From: Siccibacter colletis
Lineage (GTDB): Bacteria > Pseudomonadota > Gammaproteobacteria > Enterobacterales > Enterobacteriaceae
Length of the DNA: 64,000 nucleotides
Assembly: GCF_000696575.1 (NCBI RefSeq)
Contig: NZ_JMSQ01000007.1
Location: 126,001 to 190,000 of the forward strand
Direction: 5' to 3'
Shown: positions 19,114 to 28,393 of the stretch, one piece after another
Numbering within the stretch: position 1 is the first letter of the stretch
Layout of the letters: the number at the start of each line of letters is the position of its first letter
Notes under the pieces: model-generated
What the model was told of the DNA's origin: nothing
The model's database searches: none
Seen by the model: only the letters and a program-made list of their open reading frames with translations
Position numbers and translations under genes: made by a program

Positions 19114-19272
19114 ATGAATGATAAATGGGATATTTATAAGGATAATCAGAATGAATGGCGCTGGCGCCGTACTGCGCCAAATGGCGTTATTGTGGGGGCA
19201 TCCTCGCAGGGTTACGTAAACCGGAGCGACTGCCTAGAAAATGCCCGTCGTCACGGTTACACGGGTAGCTGA
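19114..19272 (+). CDS. Small YegP-like (DUF1508) protein
   Basis: This 52-aa protein reads NDKWDIYKDNQNEWRWRR, then NGVIVGASSQGYVNRSDCLE and NARRHGYTG. That is a single DUF1508/YegP repeat: a W/Y-rich strand, GxVVxxSxxGYxxxxxC and a closing helix. AAAAAGGAA lies 6-7 bases before the ATG. It is followed by its own terminator, so it is a separate unit between groL and yjeI. DUF1508 function is poorly known. I do not recall it at this site in E. coli. Confidence 0.8.
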   Translation: MNDKWDIYKDNQNEWRWRRTAPNGVIVGASSQGYVNRSDCLENARRHGYTGS

Positions 19273-19330
19273 CGTCTCTGCCGCGACGCGCCAGTTTGCT
19301 CATTTGAGCCAACAACGCGTTTCAGCACGC

Positions 19331-19365
19331 AAAACCCCCGGTCAGAAATGGCCGGGGGTTTTTCT
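19331..19365 (+). terminator. Terminator after the DUF1508 gene
   Basis: A stem AAACCCCCGG.C / GCCGGGGGTTT with loop near AGAAAT ends in TTTTTCTTTT, 58 bp after the stop codon. Confidence 0.88.
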
Positions 19366-19435
19366 TTTCGTCACGTTTTTAGTATAAGGTTGAGTCGGGC
19401 AGGGTTTGTCCAGCTTATCGAATATGAGGAATAAC

Positions 19436-19789
19436 ATGCGCTTAAAAGTCTCAGCAGGAATGGTTGTGGCAGCGCTGCTGCTGGCCGGTTGTTCGAGCGG
19501 CAACGAGCTGTCCGCAGGCGGGCAGGGTGTTCGCTTTGTAGAGGAGCAACCAGGCTCAGAATGCCAGCTGATCGGCACGGCCACCGGCAAACAGAGCAAC
19601 TGGCTGTCTGGCCAGCACGGCGAAGAAGGCGGCTCAATGCGCGGTGCGGCAAATGCGCTGCGTAACCAGGCGGCGGCGATGGGCGGCAACGTGCTGTACG
19701 GCGTCACCAGCCCGAGCCAGAATATGCTGTCCAGCTTTGTGCCAACCGCAAGCGAAATGGCCGGTCAGGTCTACAAATGCCCGAACTGA
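19436..19789 (+). CDS. yjeI: DUF4156 lipoprotein YjeI
   Basis: A 117-aa lipoprotein: the signal peptide ends LLLAGC and the mature part has the conserved core CQLIGTATGKQSNWLSGQHG and AAAMGGNVLYG. ATG 19436 is chosen because GAGGAATAAC precedes it and the length equals E. coli YjeI; ten upstream codons in the frame are not needed. Expected in the cell envelope. Function unknown. yjeJ, next in E. coli, is absent; epmB follows convergently. Confidence 0.93.
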   Translation: MRLKVSAGMVVAALLLAGCSSGNELSAGGQGVRFVEEQPGSECQLIGTATGKQSNWLSGQHGEEGGSMRGAANALRNQAAAMGGNVLYGVTSPSQNMLSSFVPTASEMAGQVYKCPN

Positions 19790-19881
19790 CGGGCTGACGT
19801 CGTGGAAGGCAGGCCGTAACGGCTGTCACGGCCAACTGAAGCGGCATAAGGTGGATAAGCGCGACGCCTCCACCTTTTTTA

Positions 19882-20910
19882 TTACTGCTGGCGCAGCTGC
19901 AGATCCAGCGGCGTTTTACTTGGCTCGCCGCCAATCTCTCGCGCCAGGCGCGGCACCAGATAACCCGATACCAGCGACAGCAGCTCGCGCACGATGCGAC
20001 GCGCGTCGTCGTCACTCACCATGAAGTGCGCCGCCCCCTGCACTTTGTCCAGCACGTGCAGGTAATAGGGCATCACCCCGGCATCGAAAAGCGCATTGCT
20101 CAGCGCCGCCAGCGCCGGTGCACTGTCATTGACGCCCTTAAGCAGTACGCTCTGGTTAAGCAGCGTGACGCCAGCGTGACGCAGCCGCGCCGTCGCTGCG
20201 CGGAAATCGTCGTCGATCTCCCGGGCGTGGTTGATGTGGTTAACCAGCAGCACCTGCAAACGCGAACGCGCCAGCCGGGATACCAGCCCGTCGGTAATGC
20301 GCGCCGGGATGACAATCGGCAGACGGCTGTGAATGCGCAGGCGCTTAAGATGCTCAATCGCTTCCAGCTCGCCAATCAACCAGTCCAGCTCGTGATCTTT
20401 CGCCATCAGCGGGTCGCCGCCGGAAAAAATAATCTCATCCAGCTCCGGATGGGCGGCAATATACGCCAGCGCCGCTTTCCAGTTGCGCTTGTTGCCCTGA
20501 TTATCGGCATAGGGGAAGTGGCGGCGGAAGCAGTAGCGGCAGTTCACCGCGCAGCCGCCTTTCACCAGCAGCAGCGCCCGGTTGCGGTACTTATGCAGCA
20601 GGCCGGGCACCACGCTGTTCTGTTCTTCCAGCGGATCGGTGGTGAATCCGGGCGCAGCGATAAACTCTTCCTGCGCGGTAAGTACCTGTCTTAGCAGCGG
20701 ATCGTCAGGGTTTCCCTGCTCCATCCGCGCGACAAACGCGCGCGGCACGCGCAGGGCGAAAAGACGTCGCGCTTCGCGGCCTGCCAGCAGGTCGGGGAAG
20801 GTGTCTATCTTTAAAAGATGCAGCAGCTCATCGGGAGCGGTTATTACATCTGCAAGTTGCGATAACCAATCTTCTCTGGATGGGGTATTTAGGGTTACAA
20901 TATGCGCCAT
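19882..20910 (-). CDS. epmB: EF-P (R)-beta-lysine mutase EpmB
   Basis: A radical-SAM lysine 2,3-aminomutase (342 aa) that converts (S)-alpha-lysine to (R)-beta-lysine, which EpmA attaches to Lys34 of EF-P. The iron-sulfur cysteines are Cys120, Cys124 and Cys127 in CAVNCRYCFRR. The PLP-binding and SAM regions (FSGGDPLMAKDHELDW) are present. It is divergent from efp; the starts are 41 bp apart, so promoters overlap. epmA lies about 6.5 kb away. Confidence 0.96.
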   Translation of the reverse strand: MAHIVTLNTPSREDWLSQLADVITAPDELLHLLKIDTFPDLLAGREARRLFALRVPRAFVARMEQGNPDDPLLRQVLTAQEEFIAAPGFTTDPLEEQNSVVPGLLHKYRNRALLLVKGGCAVNCRYCFRRHFPYADNQGNKRNWKAALAYIAAHPELDEIIFSGGDPLMAKDHELDWLIGELEAIEHLKRLRIHSRLPIVIPARITDGLVSRLARSRLQVLLVNHINHAREIDDDFRAATARLRHAGVTLLNQSVLLKGVNDSAPALAALSNALFDAGVMPYYLHVLDKVQGAAHFMVSDDDARRIVRELLSLVSGYLVPRLAREIGGEPSKTPLDLQLRQQ

Positions 20911-20951
20911 TTTGTGGCTTAGCTACCAGTTAACAATTTTCAGAGGGCCTT

Positions 20952-21518
20952 ATGGCGACTTACTATAGCAACGATTTTCGTGCTGGTCTTAAAATCATGA
21001 TGGACGGCGAACCTTATGCGGTTGAAGCCAGCGAGTTCGTTAAGCCGGGTAAAGGCCAGGCGTTCGCACGCGTTAAGCTGCGTCGTCTGCTGACCGGTAC
21101 CCGCGTTGAGAAAACCTTCAAATCTACCGACTCCGCAGAAGGCGCAGACGTGGTAGATATGAACCTGACCTACCTCTACAACGACGGTGAGTTCTGGCAC
21201 TTCATGAACAACCAGACCTTCGAGCAGCTGGCTGCCGATGAGAAAGCCGTGGGTGAAAACGCGAAGTGGCTGCTGGATCAGGCTGAGTGCATCGTGACCC
21301 TGTGGAACGGCCAGCCGATTTCCGTGACCCCGCCGAACTTTGTTGAGCTGGAAATCGTTGAAACCGATCCGGGCCTGAAAGGCGACACCGCAGGGACTGG
21401 CGGCAAGCCGGCGACCCTGAGCACTGGCGCTGTGGTTAAAGTTCCGCTGTTCGTACAGATCGGCGAAGTTATCAAAGTGGATACCCGCTCTGGTGAATAC
21501 GTTTCTCGCGTGAAGTAA
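20952..21518 (+). CDS. efp: Translation elongation factor P
   Basis: EF-P (188 aa) rescues ribosomes stalled at polyproline runs. The modification site is Lys34 in [10 protein letters not shown], matching the EpmA/EpmB beta-lysylation type. The three-domain length is normal and the C-terminus ends in [17 protein letters not shown] ribosome site precedes the ATG. With epmB and epmA in the same window the full pathway is present; the late hydroxylase gene epmC is not seen here. Confidence 0.98.
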   Translation: MATYYSNDFRAGLKIMMDGEPYAVEASEFVKPGKGQAFARVKLRRLLTGTRVEKTFKSTDSAEGADVVDMNLTYLYNDGEFWHFMNNQTFEQLAADEKAVGENAKWLLDQAECIVTLWNGQPISVTPPNFVELEIVETDPGLKGDTAGTGGKPATLSTGAVVKVPLFVQIGEVIKVDTRSGEYVSRVK

Positions 21519-21574
21519 GCGCGGAAAACCTGCGGCGTGGCGCCCTGCCACGCCGTTGTTCAAGGATGGCAAGG

Positions 21575-21709
21575 ATGATGCACCGCTTTCTCTCTTTCCT
21601 GCTTATCGCTCTGGTGTGTGGTGTCGCGCTCAGCGGCTGCAACACGGCGCGTGGTTTCGGCGAAGATGTCCAGCATCTGGGTGGCGCAATCCAGCGCGCA
21701 GTACAGTAA
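21575..21709 (+). CDS. ecnA: Entericidin A, small lipoprotein (antidote)
   Basis: This 44-aa lipoprotein precursor has a hydrophobic signal ending ALSGC (Cys22) followed by NTARGFGEDVQHLGGAIQRAVQ, the entericidin A pattern. In E. coli ecnA acts as antidote to the bacteriolytic EcnB. ATG 21575 is preceded by AAGG motifs; an in-frame ATG at 21566 and another at 21578 are alternatives. It sits just downstream of efp. Confidence 0.9.
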   Translation: MMHRFLSFLLIALVCGVALSGCNTARGFGEDVQHLGGAIQRAVQ

Positions 21710-21761
21710 TTTCTCCTTCTCCTAAAATTATTACCTTTTCCGGCAGCGGTTGCTTTTTTAG

Positions 21762-21770
21762 CTATGCTTA
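21762..21770 (+). promoter_or_regulatory. Sigma-S type -10 element of ecnB
   Basis: CTATGCTTA resembles the RpoS -10 consensus CTATACTTA and lies 44 bp before the ecnB start. In E. coli ecnB is stationary-phase induced through sigma S. No -35 is evident, as is common for this class. Confidence 0.5.
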
Positions 21771-21814
21771 AGTGGCTATACACAAAACAACTTTGGCAAT
21801 AAAAGGAAGATATT

Positions 21815-21961
21815 ATGTTGAAGAAAGCAATTGCGACGTTCTTTTCTGTAGTAGTCCTTTCATCTTTACTGACCGCCTGCAATACCACCCGCGGCGTAGG
21901 TGAAGATATTCAGGACGGCGGCAGCGCCATCTCTGGCGCAGCGACCAAAGCCTCACAGTAA
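21815..21961 (+). CDS. ecnB: Entericidin B, small bacteriolytic lipoprotein
   Basis: The 48-aa precursor has a signal peptide ending LLTAC and a mature tail [20 protein letters not shown]. It is parallel to EcnA in design, with tandem paralogous genes 105 bp apart. Entericidin B is a membrane-active lipoprotein linked to stationary-phase lysis under osmotic change. AAAAGGAAGA precedes the ATG. Confidence 0.93.
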   Translation: MLKKAIATFFSVVVLSSLLTACNTTRGVGEDIQDGGSAISGAATKASQ

Positions 21962-21998
21962 GCCTGCTCCTCGGTACGGCTGTCTGGCCGTACCGTCA

Positions 21999-22604
21999 TT
22001 ACCCCTCCGCCATCTCCGGCAGCGCCAGAAACAGCGAAAAACGATTATCCGCGCCCAGCTTCATGCGAATATTGCGCTTGTAGGTGTAAACCGTTTTCAC
22101 CGTGATACCCATTTTTGTTGCGACCACGTCGTTACTGGCACCTTTAGTCCACAGCGCCAGCACCCGCTCTTCCCGCAGCGTCAGCAGCGGCTGAACCGGC
22201 TTTGGTTCTCCAAACGGCGGACGCGACACCAGCGCGTCCTGAATCAGCCGACGGAGCGCGCTCAGCGACAGGGATTTATCCACCGAACGCCAGCTGGTTT
22301 GCAGCGCGCAGTAGTCATCCAGCACCGCAGCGCGCCCGCTCTGCAGCAGGATTAAACGCGTGGTATTACCGCAGGCGGCAAAAATCGAAGAAAGCTGCTG
22401 AATATGGTGTAGTTCACCCATAAAACTGTAGAGATCGGCAATCACCATATTGGGCTGCCATTGCAGGATATGCTCACGGGCATGAAGCAGGTTATCGATA
22501 CCCGTAATGGAGAATGAGGAGCCAAAGTTGTCGGGATGATTGAGCCACGCTTTCAGGCCGTTGCGGCTGAAGTGACAGCGGTCAATCACTAAAATTTTAT
22601 ACAT
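21999..22604 (-). CDS. ecnR: LuxR-type regulator EcnR-like
   Basis: The 201-aa protein has a degenerate receiver-like N-terminus (MYKILVIDRCHFSRNGLKAWL) and a C-terminal LuxR helix-turn-helix, LTLREERVLALWTKGASNDVVATKM (given as two parts: LTLREERVLALW, GASNDVVATKMG) then VKTVYTYKRNIRMKLG. The phospho-acceptor pattern is not clearly kept (IADLYSF), so phosphorylation may not be used, as in RcsA/BglJ relatives. It is convergent with ecnB, 37 bp away, the position reported for ecnR in Citrobacter and Salmonella. E. coli K-12 lacks it here. Confidence 0.75.
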   Translation of the reverse strand: MYKILVIDRCHFSRNGLKAWLNHPDNFGSSFSITGIDNLLHAREHILQWQPNMVIADLYSFMGELHHIQQLSSIFAACGNTTRLILLQSGRAAVLDDYCALQTSWRSVDKSLSLSALRRLIQDALVSRPPFGEPKPVQPLLTLREERVLALWTKGASNDVVATKMGITVKTVYTYKRNIRMKLGADNRFSLFLALPEMAEG

Positions 22605-22817
22605 GGTCTGCTTCGCGTTCGAGAAAGATACGTGCCCCGTTTCCCGGACGAAGGAAACGCATCATCATAGGAAGATCTCTGACCAGTTGAAGGCTTGATC
22701 TGAACAGACAAGTGCCGCTATTTCCGGCTTTTACCCGGAAAAGCGCGGTAAAGATGAGAAAAAAGGGTTGAGATGCGCCTTTTTTGACGACATCATTATT
22801 CTCGCTTATCACAAGGC

Positions 22818-22863
22818 CATATGGGACGACCTATATGCGCATCATCAAATCGGGGACGGCCCC
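22818..22863 (+). promoter_or_regulatory. Guanidine-II (mini-ykkC) riboswitch
   Basis: Two small hairpins both carry ACGR tetraloops. P1 is CATATGGG-ACGA-CCTATATG (22818-22837) and P2 is GGGG-ACGG-CCCC (22852-22863), joined by 14 bases. This is the mini-ykkC layout, which binds guanidinium. The ribosome site GGAG of gdx lies just after P2, so ligand probably exposes it for translation. Confidence 0.9.
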
Positions 22864-22882
22864 ACCGAAAATGGAGCCTGTT

Positions 22883-23200
22883 ATGGCCTGGTTAGTGCTT
22901 GTTATCGCTGGTCTGCTGGAAGTTGTCTGGGCGGTCGGCCTGAAATATACCCACGGTTTTACCCGCCTCACGCCGAGTATTATTACAGTGACGGCGATGA
23001 TCGTCAGTATCGTACTGCTTTCATGGTCGATGAAGACGCTGCCAACCGGTACCGCCTACGCCGTCTGGACGGGCATAGGTGCGGTTGGCGCGGCGATTAC
23101 CGGTATCGTGCTGCTGGGCGAATCCGCGAGCGTTGCGCGTATCGCCAGCCTGCTGCTTATTGTGGCGGGGATTATCGGGCTTAAAATCAGCACCCACTAA
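22883..23200 (+). CDS. gdx: Guanidinium exporter Gdx (SugE), SMR family
   Basis: The 105-aa four-helix small multidrug resistance protein works as a dual-topology dimer exchanging guanidinium for protons. Essential Glu13 is present in [20 protein letters not shown] 22883 is chosen because GGAG precedes it and the sequence [14 protein letters not shown] is the normal N-terminus; the longer upstream frame runs through the riboswitch. The guanidine-II riboswitch supports the substrate. The stop overlaps the convergent blc stop. Confidence 0.96.
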   Translation: MAWLVLVIAGLLEVVWAVGLKYTHGFTRLTPSIITVTAMIVSIVLLSWSMKTLPTGTAYAVWTGIGAVGAAITGIVLLGESASVARIASLLLIVAGIIGLKISTH

Positions 23201-23733
23201 CGTGGGGTCTGTTTCACCCAGATAAGTTTATTCACTTCAAACCCTTGCCGGGTCGCGACATCCACCATCCTCTGTTTTACTTCCGGCGTTATCGTCGGGT
23301 TACGCGAGAGGATCCACAGGTAGTCGCGATTCGGCCCGCAGACCAGCGCATTCTGATAGTCATCATCCAGCGCAATCACGTTATAGCCGCCGTAGAACGG
23401 GCCGAAGAACGACACCTTCAGCGAGGCGCGCGTTTTGTCGTTAGTGGTGAAATAGGCTTTCCCTTCGCTCTCCTGCCACATCCCGCGTTCCGGGTTGTAG
23501 CCGCGGTTGATCACCTTCAGGCCACCGTCGTCGCGCAGGCTGTAGGTTGCCGTCACGCGCTCCAGACCGCGTTCGAAGCGGTGATCCAGGCGGGCGATTT
23601 CATACCAGGTGCCGAGATAGCGCTGGGTATCAAAATTCTCAATAACCGTGACGCCTTTCGGCGGCGTGGGTGAACTACAGGAAACCACCAGCAACGCAGC
23701 GGTGACGGCGGCAACAACAGGTAAGATCCTCAT
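23197..23733 (-). CDS. blc: Outer-membrane lipocalin Blc
   Basis: A 178-aa lipoprotein (lipidated Cys19 after LLVVS) of the bacterial lipocalin family. It binds lysophospholipids and fatty acids and is induced in stationary phase or envelope stress. The lipocalin motif [17 protein letters not shown] and the later [16 protein letters not shown] are clear. GGAGGGAA precedes the ATG. In E. coli ampC lies next to blc; here the next gene is frdD. Confidence 0.96.
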   Translation of the reverse strand: MRILPVVAAVTAALLVVSCSSPTPPKGVTVIENFDTQRYLGTWYEIARLDHRFERGLERVTATYSLRDDGGLKVINRGYNPERGMWQESEGKAYFTTNDKTRASLKVSFFGPFYGGYNVIALDDDYQNALVCGPNRDYLWILSRNPTITPEVKQRMVDVATRQGFEVNKLIWVKQTPR

Positions 23734-23762
23734 CGCTAATTCCCTCCAGCATTTTTATGCTA

Positions 23763-23769
23763 AGTGTAG
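23763..23769 (-). promoter_or_regulatory. Sigma-S type -10 element of blc
   Basis: CTACACT followed by TA on the minus strand, 30 bp before the blc ATG, fits the RpoS -10 pattern (CTAYACT). blc is known to be sigma-S dependent in E. coli. Confidence 0.5.
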
Positions 23770-23805
23770 AAGATGCGGGAAATTTTGCGTGCCGGAAAGC
23801 GACGT

Positions 23806-23826
23806 GGCCTGCCGGTGTGGCAGGCC
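23806..23826 (-). terminator. Hairpin after frdD
   Basis: A perfect 8-bp stem GGCCTGCC / GGCAGGCC with a 5-base loop lies 10 bp after the frdD stop. No U-tract follows on the minus strand, so it may act as a processing or stabilising hairpin instead of a classic terminator. Confidence 0.4.
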
Positions 23827-23836
23827 AAAAGCGGAG

Positions 23837-24196
23837 TCAGAGGGTGAGGACGCCGATCAGCGTCACGATGCTCAGGATCGCCGCCAGACCGTAGAACACC
23901 CATTTCCCGGCTGGCACGTGGATCTTCAGGTCGTGCATAGCGTGGTGAATGCGGTGCAGTCCACACCAGAGCGGCAGAACAATCATCAGAAAGAGAAACA
24001 GTCGCCCGATAAGCGTTTGTGAGAATGCCAGAATGCGCTCATAGCTGAACGCATCGCCCGGGCCGAGGCCCAGCGGCAGCAGAATACCGACCAGCAAAAT
24101 CACTACCGGTGCGACAATGGCACTCCACATGCCGCCTGCGCCAAACAGTCCCCAGAACAGCGGTTCGTCAGAACGTTTTGGGTTGGGATTAATCAT
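23837..24196 (-). CDS. frdD: Fumarate reductase membrane subunit D
   Basis: A 119-aa protein with three membrane helices. It anchors the FrdAB catalytic dimer with FrdC and forms the menaquinol site. Conserved [13 protein letters not shown] and [20 protein letters not shown] are present. ATG 24196 ([12 protein letters not shown]) follows GAGGAAACC; nine earlier codons overlap frdC's tail region and are not used. It is last in frdABCD. Confidence 0.96.
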   Translation of the reverse strand: MINPNPKRSDEPLFWGLFGAGGMWSAIVAPVVILLVGILLPLGLGPGDAFSYERILAFSQTLIGRLFLFLMIVLPLWCGLHRIHHAMHDLKIHVPAGKWVFYGLAAILSIVTLIGVLTL

Positions 24197-24206
24197 CGTG
24201 GTTTCC

Positions 24207-24602
24207 TCACCAGAACAGCGCAACGCCGAGAATAACTATCGTCACCACAACAGTGACGGCCCAGAGTCCTTTGATCACCGGTCCTGGCCCCATCTTTTCA
24301 CCCTTTACGATGACTATGGCGGCCTTCGGAGCCAGCTCAAACCAGGTTTTGGTGTGCAGCAGCGCGGCAGCCAGGCTGAGCAGATTGATCAGCAGCACGA
24401 TAGGGTTTTGCAGGAAGCCGATAAAGCCCTGCCAGCTCTCCGGCCCGTGCTTGAGCGCAAAAAGGCCATAAAGCAGCACGATGCTGAACCAGACCGCCGG
24501 CAGCGCCGTGCCTTCGCGCAGCATATAGAAGCGGTAGAAGGGCAGGCGTTTCCACCAGGTCGGCGTCATGGGTTGCACGTAAGGTTTACGTTTGGTAGTC
24601 AT
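24207..24602 (-). CDS. frdC: Fumarate reductase membrane subunit C
   Basis: A 131-aa three-helix membrane anchor. The N-terminus [20 protein letters not shown] and [11 protein letters not shown] segment match E. coli FrdC, with Glu29 in [11 protein letters not shown] near the quinone site. The start is set at 24602, two codons inside the longest frame, to match the family. It directly follows frdB. Confidence 0.95.
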   Translation of the reverse strand: MTTKRKPYVQPMTPTWWKRLPFYRFYMLREGTALPAVWFSIVLLYGLFALKHGPESWQGFIGFLQNPIVLLINLLSLAAALLHTKTWFELAPKAAIVIVKGEKMGPGPVIKGLWAVTVVVTIVILGVALFW

Positions 24603-24604
24603 GG

Positions 24605-25351
24605 TCATGCGCTCCTTGCGTCGGGTTTCAGGGTGGCAATGAGGAAATCTTTCGAACTTTCCACTTTGCCCTGCTGAATGGCCGCCGCCGGGTCAACGTG
24701 TTTCGGACAGACTTCAGAGCAGTAGCCGACGAAAGTGCAGGTCCAGACGCCGTTCTGGCCGTTCAGCTGCGGCATGCGCTGGGCTTTACCGCGATCGCGG
24801 TTGTCGAGATTGTAGCGGTGCGCCAGGGTGATTGCCGCCGGGCCGATGAACTCCGGATTCAGGCCAAACTGCGGGCAGGCGGCGTAGCAGAGGCCGCAGT
24901 TGATGCAGCCCGAGAACTGATGGTACTTCGCCATCTGCGCCGGAGTCTGAACGTTAGGCCCCTGATCCGGGGTGCGCGGGTTACCGATGATGTACGGCTT
25001 AATCGCTTCCAGGCTTTCGATAAAGTGGGTCATATCCACCACCAGATCGCGCTCTATGGGGAAATTCGCCAGCGCCTCAACCTTCAGGCCGTGCGGATAG
25101 TCGCGCAGGAAGGTTTTACAGGCCAGCTTCGGTACGCGATTGACCATCATTCCGCACGAGCCGCAGATCGCCATCCGGCACGACCAGCGGTAGCTCAGAT
25201 CCGGGGCGAGGTTGTCTTTGATGTACCCCAGCGCATCCAGCAGCGACGTCTGCTCGTCCCAGGGCACGTCATAGAACACGCTGTGGGGCGCGCTGTCCGT
25301 TTCCGGGTGATAGCGCACCACCTCAAGCTTCATGATTTTCATCTCAGCCAT
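24605..25351 (-). CDS. frdB: Fumarate reductase iron-sulfur subunit
   Basis: A 248-aa electron-transfer subunit with a 2Fe-2S ferredoxin domain ([14 protein letters not shown]) and two C-terminal clusters ([15 protein letters not shown] and [17 protein letters not shown]). It passes electrons from menaquinol to FAD in FrdA. It overlaps the frdA end by 8 bases. It is four residues longer at the C-terminus than the E. coli protein. Confidence 0.98.
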   Translation of the reverse strand: MAEMKIMKLEVVRYHPETDSAPHSVFYDVPWDEQTSLLDALGYIKDNLAPDLSYRWSCRMAICGSCGMMVNRVPKLACKTFLRDYPHGLKVEALANFPIERDLVVDMTHFIESLEAIKPYIIGNPRTPDQGPNVQTPAQMAKYHQFSGCINCGLCYAACPQFGLNPEFIGPAAITLAHRYNLDNRDRGKAQRMPQLNGQNGVWTCTFVGYCSEVCPKHVDPAAAIQQGKVESSKDFLIATLKPDARSA

Positions 25352-27134
25352 TCGCCGTCTCCTTCTTCTCGGCTGCTTCAGACTCTGCCCCGTACACGCG
25401 TTTCGCTGGCGGCAGGGTCGTGATCTTCACATCGCTGTAGGCCAGGCGCGTGCTGCCGTCGGCCTCGCGGAATGCCAGGGTATGTTTAAGGAAGTTCACG
25501 TCGTCACGTTCAGTGCAGCCTTCGTCGAGACGCTGATGCGCGCCGCGCGACTCCTTGCGCGCCATCGCCGAGTGCGCCATGCATTCGGCGACATTCAGCC
25601 CGTGCGCCAGCTCGATGGTATAGAGCAACTCGGTATTAAATACGCTGGAGGTGTCGGTGATACGCACGTGCTGCATGCGCTCCTGCAGTTCAGCCAGCTT
25701 GTCGATGGTTTTCTGCATCAGCTCCGGGGTACGGTAGATGCCGCAGCCTTCTTCCATTGCGAGGCCCATCTCGTCGCGGATCGCCGACCAGCGCTCGTTG
25801 CCTCGCTGACTAACCAGCATTTTCAGACGCTGCTCAACGTCGGCGGCCTGAGCATTAAGCGCCGTATCGTTAGCCGGGGAAGCGGACGCTGCGCGCGCCA
25901 TTGCCTGCTCGCCCGCCAGGCGACCGAAGACCACCAGTTCCGCCAGCGAGTTAGAGCCGAGGCGGTTGGCTCCGTGCAGGCCAACGGAGGAGCATTCGCC
26001 CACGGCAAACAGCCCCTGCAGGCGGGTTTCACATCCGGCGTTGGTTTCAATCCCGCCCATGGTGTAGTGGGCGGTCGGGCGCACCGGGATCGGGTCTTTC
26101 ACCGGATCGACGCCGACATAGGCTTTCGCCAGCTCGCAGATAAACGGCAGACGTTCCAGCAGCTTTTTCTCACCGAGATGACGCAGATCGAGATACACCA
26201 CATCCCCGCGTGGCGTCGCGACGGTGCGGCCTTTGCGCCACTCGTGCCAGAACGCCTGGGAGACTTTGTCGCGCGGCCCCAGCTCCATGTACTTGTTTTT
26301 CGGCTCGCCGAGCGGGGTTTCCGGCCCCATACCGTAGTCCTGCAAATAGCGGTAGCCATCTTTATTCACCAGAATGCCGCCTTCGCCGCGGCAGCCTTCG
26401 GTCATCAGGATGCCGGAGCCGGGCAGGCCGGTGGGGTGATACTGAACGAACTCCATATCGCGCAGCGGTACGCCGTGGCGCAGCGCCATGCCCATGCCGT
26501 CGCCGGTGACGATCCCGCCGTTAGTGTTGTAGCGGTAGACGCGACCCGCACCGCCGGTCGCCATCACCACGGCGTTAGCGCGGATCTGCACCAGCTGGCC
26601 TTCCATCATGTTCATCGCCACCAGGCCACGGGCATGACCGTCATCCACCAGAATATCGAGCACGAAATGTTCGTCGAAGCGCTGGATCTGCGGGAACTGC
26701 AGGGAGGTCTGGAACAGGGTATGCAGCATATGGAAGCCGGTTTTGTCGGCGGCAAACCAGGTGCGTTCGATTTTCATACCGCCGAAGCGGCGCACGTTGA
26801 CCGAGCCGTCCGGGCGACGACTCCAGGGGCAGCCCCACTGTTCAAGCTGGGTCATTTCGGTCGGACACTGGCGTACAAAATAGTCCACCACGTCCTGCTC
26901 GCACAGCCAGTCGCCGCCGGAAACCGTGTCCTGAAAATGGTATGCCAAGCTGTCGTGATCCTGCGTCACCGCCGCAGAACCGCCTTCAGCGGCGACGGTA
27001 TGGCTACGCATCGGATAGACTTTTGAAATCAGCGCAATTTTAGCGCTCGGGTTGGCCTGCGCCGCCGCGATGGCGGCCCGTAGTCCGGCACCGCCCGCGC
27101 CAATAACCGCAATATCGGCTTGATAAGTTTGCAC
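25344..27134 (-). CDS. frdA: Fumarate reductase flavoprotein subunit
   Basis: The 596-aa catalytic subunit reduces fumarate to succinate in anaerobic respiration. It has FAD-binding [15 protein letters not shown], the covalent flavin His in [13 protein letters not shown], and active-site segments [13 protein letters not shown] and [19 protein letters not shown] (given by its ends). It is first of frdABCD, with an FNR-like site upstream. Fumarate supply comes from AspA/DcuA in the same window. Confidence 0.98.
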   Translation of the reverse strand: MQTYQADIAVIGAGGAGLRAAIAAAQANPSAKIALISKVYPMRSHTVAAEGGSAAVTQDHDSLAYHFQDTVSGGDWLCEQDVVDYFVRQCPTEMTQLEQWGCPWSRRPDGSVNVRRFGGMKIERTWFAADKTGFHMLHTLFQTSLQFPQIQRFDEHFVLDILVDDGHARGLVAMNMMEGQLVQIRANAVVMATGGAGRVYRYNTNGGIVTGDGMGMALRHGVPLRDMEFVQYHPTGLPGSGILMTEGCRGEGGILVNKDGYRYLQDYGMGPETPLGEPKNKYMELGPRDKVSQAFWHEWRKGRTVATPRGDVVYLDLRHLGEKKLLERLPFICELAKAYVGVDPVKDPIPVRPTAHYTMGGIETNAGCETRLQGLFAVGECSSVGLHGANRLGSNSLAELVVFGRLAGEQAMARAASASPANDTALNAQAADVEQRLKMLVSQRGNERWSAIRDEMGLAMEEGCGIYRTPELMQKTIDKLAELQERMQHVRITDTSSVFNTELLYTIELAHGLNVAECMAHSAMARKESRGAHQRLDEGCTERDDVNFLKHTLAFREADGSTRLAYSDVKITTLPPAKRVYGAESEAAEKKETANG

Positions 27135-27249
27135 GACATTCCTCCTGGTATATGGGTTACCGCCGCGCCTTCCAGCCAGGCATAAGCACGACGCGATTTC
27201 CTGCTCCTTTGTGGGTAGGGCAGTATAACCGCAGGGTTTTCATGGAAAT

Positions 27250-27263
27250 TTGACGCGTTCGAT
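27250..27263 (-). promoter_or_regulatory. FNR-like site upstream of frdA
   Basis: On the minus strand the site reads ATCGA-ACGC-GTCAA, a degenerate FNR palindrome (TTGAT-N4-ATCAA), about 115 bp before the frdA start. It closely resembles the E. coli frd FNR site as I recall it. Oxygen-limitation induction of frd is expected. Confidence 0.55.
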
Positions 27264-27400
27264 TTTTTTGCGCTTCTTTGGTGCAATCCAGCGGCAGGGA
27301 AGAGAAAGGCGAGAAAACAGGCAAAATAATGCGCAAAATTTGTCTCGCTGTCGGGTAACGAGTAGACTTCCTGCCCTTGTTTGACTTCGGAGAATCACCC

Positions 27401-28378
27401 ATGAGCGAGACGGCCACCTGGCAGCCGAGCGCATCCATCCCCAACCTGCTTAAACGCGCCGCCATCATGGCGGAGATCCGCCGCTTCTTTGCGGACCGTG
27501 GCGTACTGGAGGTGGAAACCCCCTGCATGAGCCAGGCGACGGTAACAGACATTCACCTGTTCCCGTTCGAAACCCGTTTTGTTGGACCGGGTCACTCCCA
27601 GGGGCTGAACCTGTATCTGATGACCAGCCCGGAATACCATATGAAGCGCTTGCTGGCTGCGGGCTGCGGCCCGGTATTCCAGCTGTGCCGCAGCTTCCGT
27701 AATGAAGAGATGGGACGTCACCACAACCCGGAATTCACCATGCTGGAGTGGTATCGCCCGCACTATGACATGTACCGTCTGATGAACGAGGTCGATGACC
27801 TGTTACAGCAGGTACTGGAGTGCAGCTCAGCCGATTTCCTCTCTTACCAGCAGGCGTTTCAACGCCATCTGGAGATCGACCCGCTGTCAGCAGATAAAGC
27901 GCAGCTGCGCGAGGTCGCCGCAAAACTCGATCTCAGCAACATTGCCGATACCGAAGAAGACCGCGATACCCTGCTACAGCTTCTGTTCAGCGTCGGCGTT
28001 GAGCCGCACATTGGCAAAGAGCGTCCGGCGTTTGTCTATCACTTCCCGGCAAGCCAGGCGTCACTGGCGCAGATCAGTACCGAAGATCACCGCGTGGCGG
28101 AGCGTTTCGAGGTCTATTTCAAAGGGATTGAGCTGGCGAACGGTTTCCACGAGCTGACCGATGCCCGCGAGCAGCAGCAGCGGTTCGAACAGGATAACCG
28201 CAAGCGCGCCGCGCGTGGCCTGGTGCAGCAGCCGGTGGATCACAACCTGCTGGATGCGTTGAAAGCGGGTCTGCCGGACTGCTCCGGCGTGGCGCTGGGG
28301 GTTGACCGCCTGATTATGCTGGCGCTGGGCGTTGAGAGCCTCGCCGAGGTGATCGCTTTCCCGGTTGATCGGGCCTGA
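27401..28378 (+). CDS. epmA: EF-P beta-lysine ligase EpmA
   Basis: A lysyl-tRNA-synthetase-like enzyme (325 aa) that activates (R)-beta-lysine with ATP and attaches it to Lys34 of EF-P. Class II motifs are seen in [20 protein letters not shown] (motif 2) and [15 protein letters not shown] (motif 3). The tRNA anticodon-binding domain is missing, as in the family. ATG 27401 follows CGGAGAA; eight upstream codons are not used. It is divergent from frdA. Confidence 0.97.
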   Translation: MSETATWQPSASIPNLLKRAAIMAEIRRFFADRGVLEVETPCMSQATVTDIHLFPFETRFVGPGHSQGLNLYLMTSPEYHMKRLLAAGCGPVFQLCRSFRNEEMGRHHNPEFTMLEWYRPHYDMYRLMNEVDDLLQQVLECSSADFLSYQQAFQRHLEIDPLSADKAQLREVAAKLDLSNIADTEEDRDTLLQLLFSVGVEPHIGKERPAFVYHFPASQASLAQISTEDHRVAERFEVYFKGIELANGFHELTDAREQQQRFEQDNRKRAARGLVQQPVDHNLLDALKAGLPDCSGVALGVDRLIMLALGVESLAEVIAFPVDRA

Positions 28379-28393
28379 CCTGAGCAGCAAAGA

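Noticed and set aside
25332..27026. Long open frame on the plus strand antisense to frdA
   Set aside because: It lies fully inside frdA, whose protein is strongly conserved. High GC and codon bias create long antisense frames; no ribosome site or family match.
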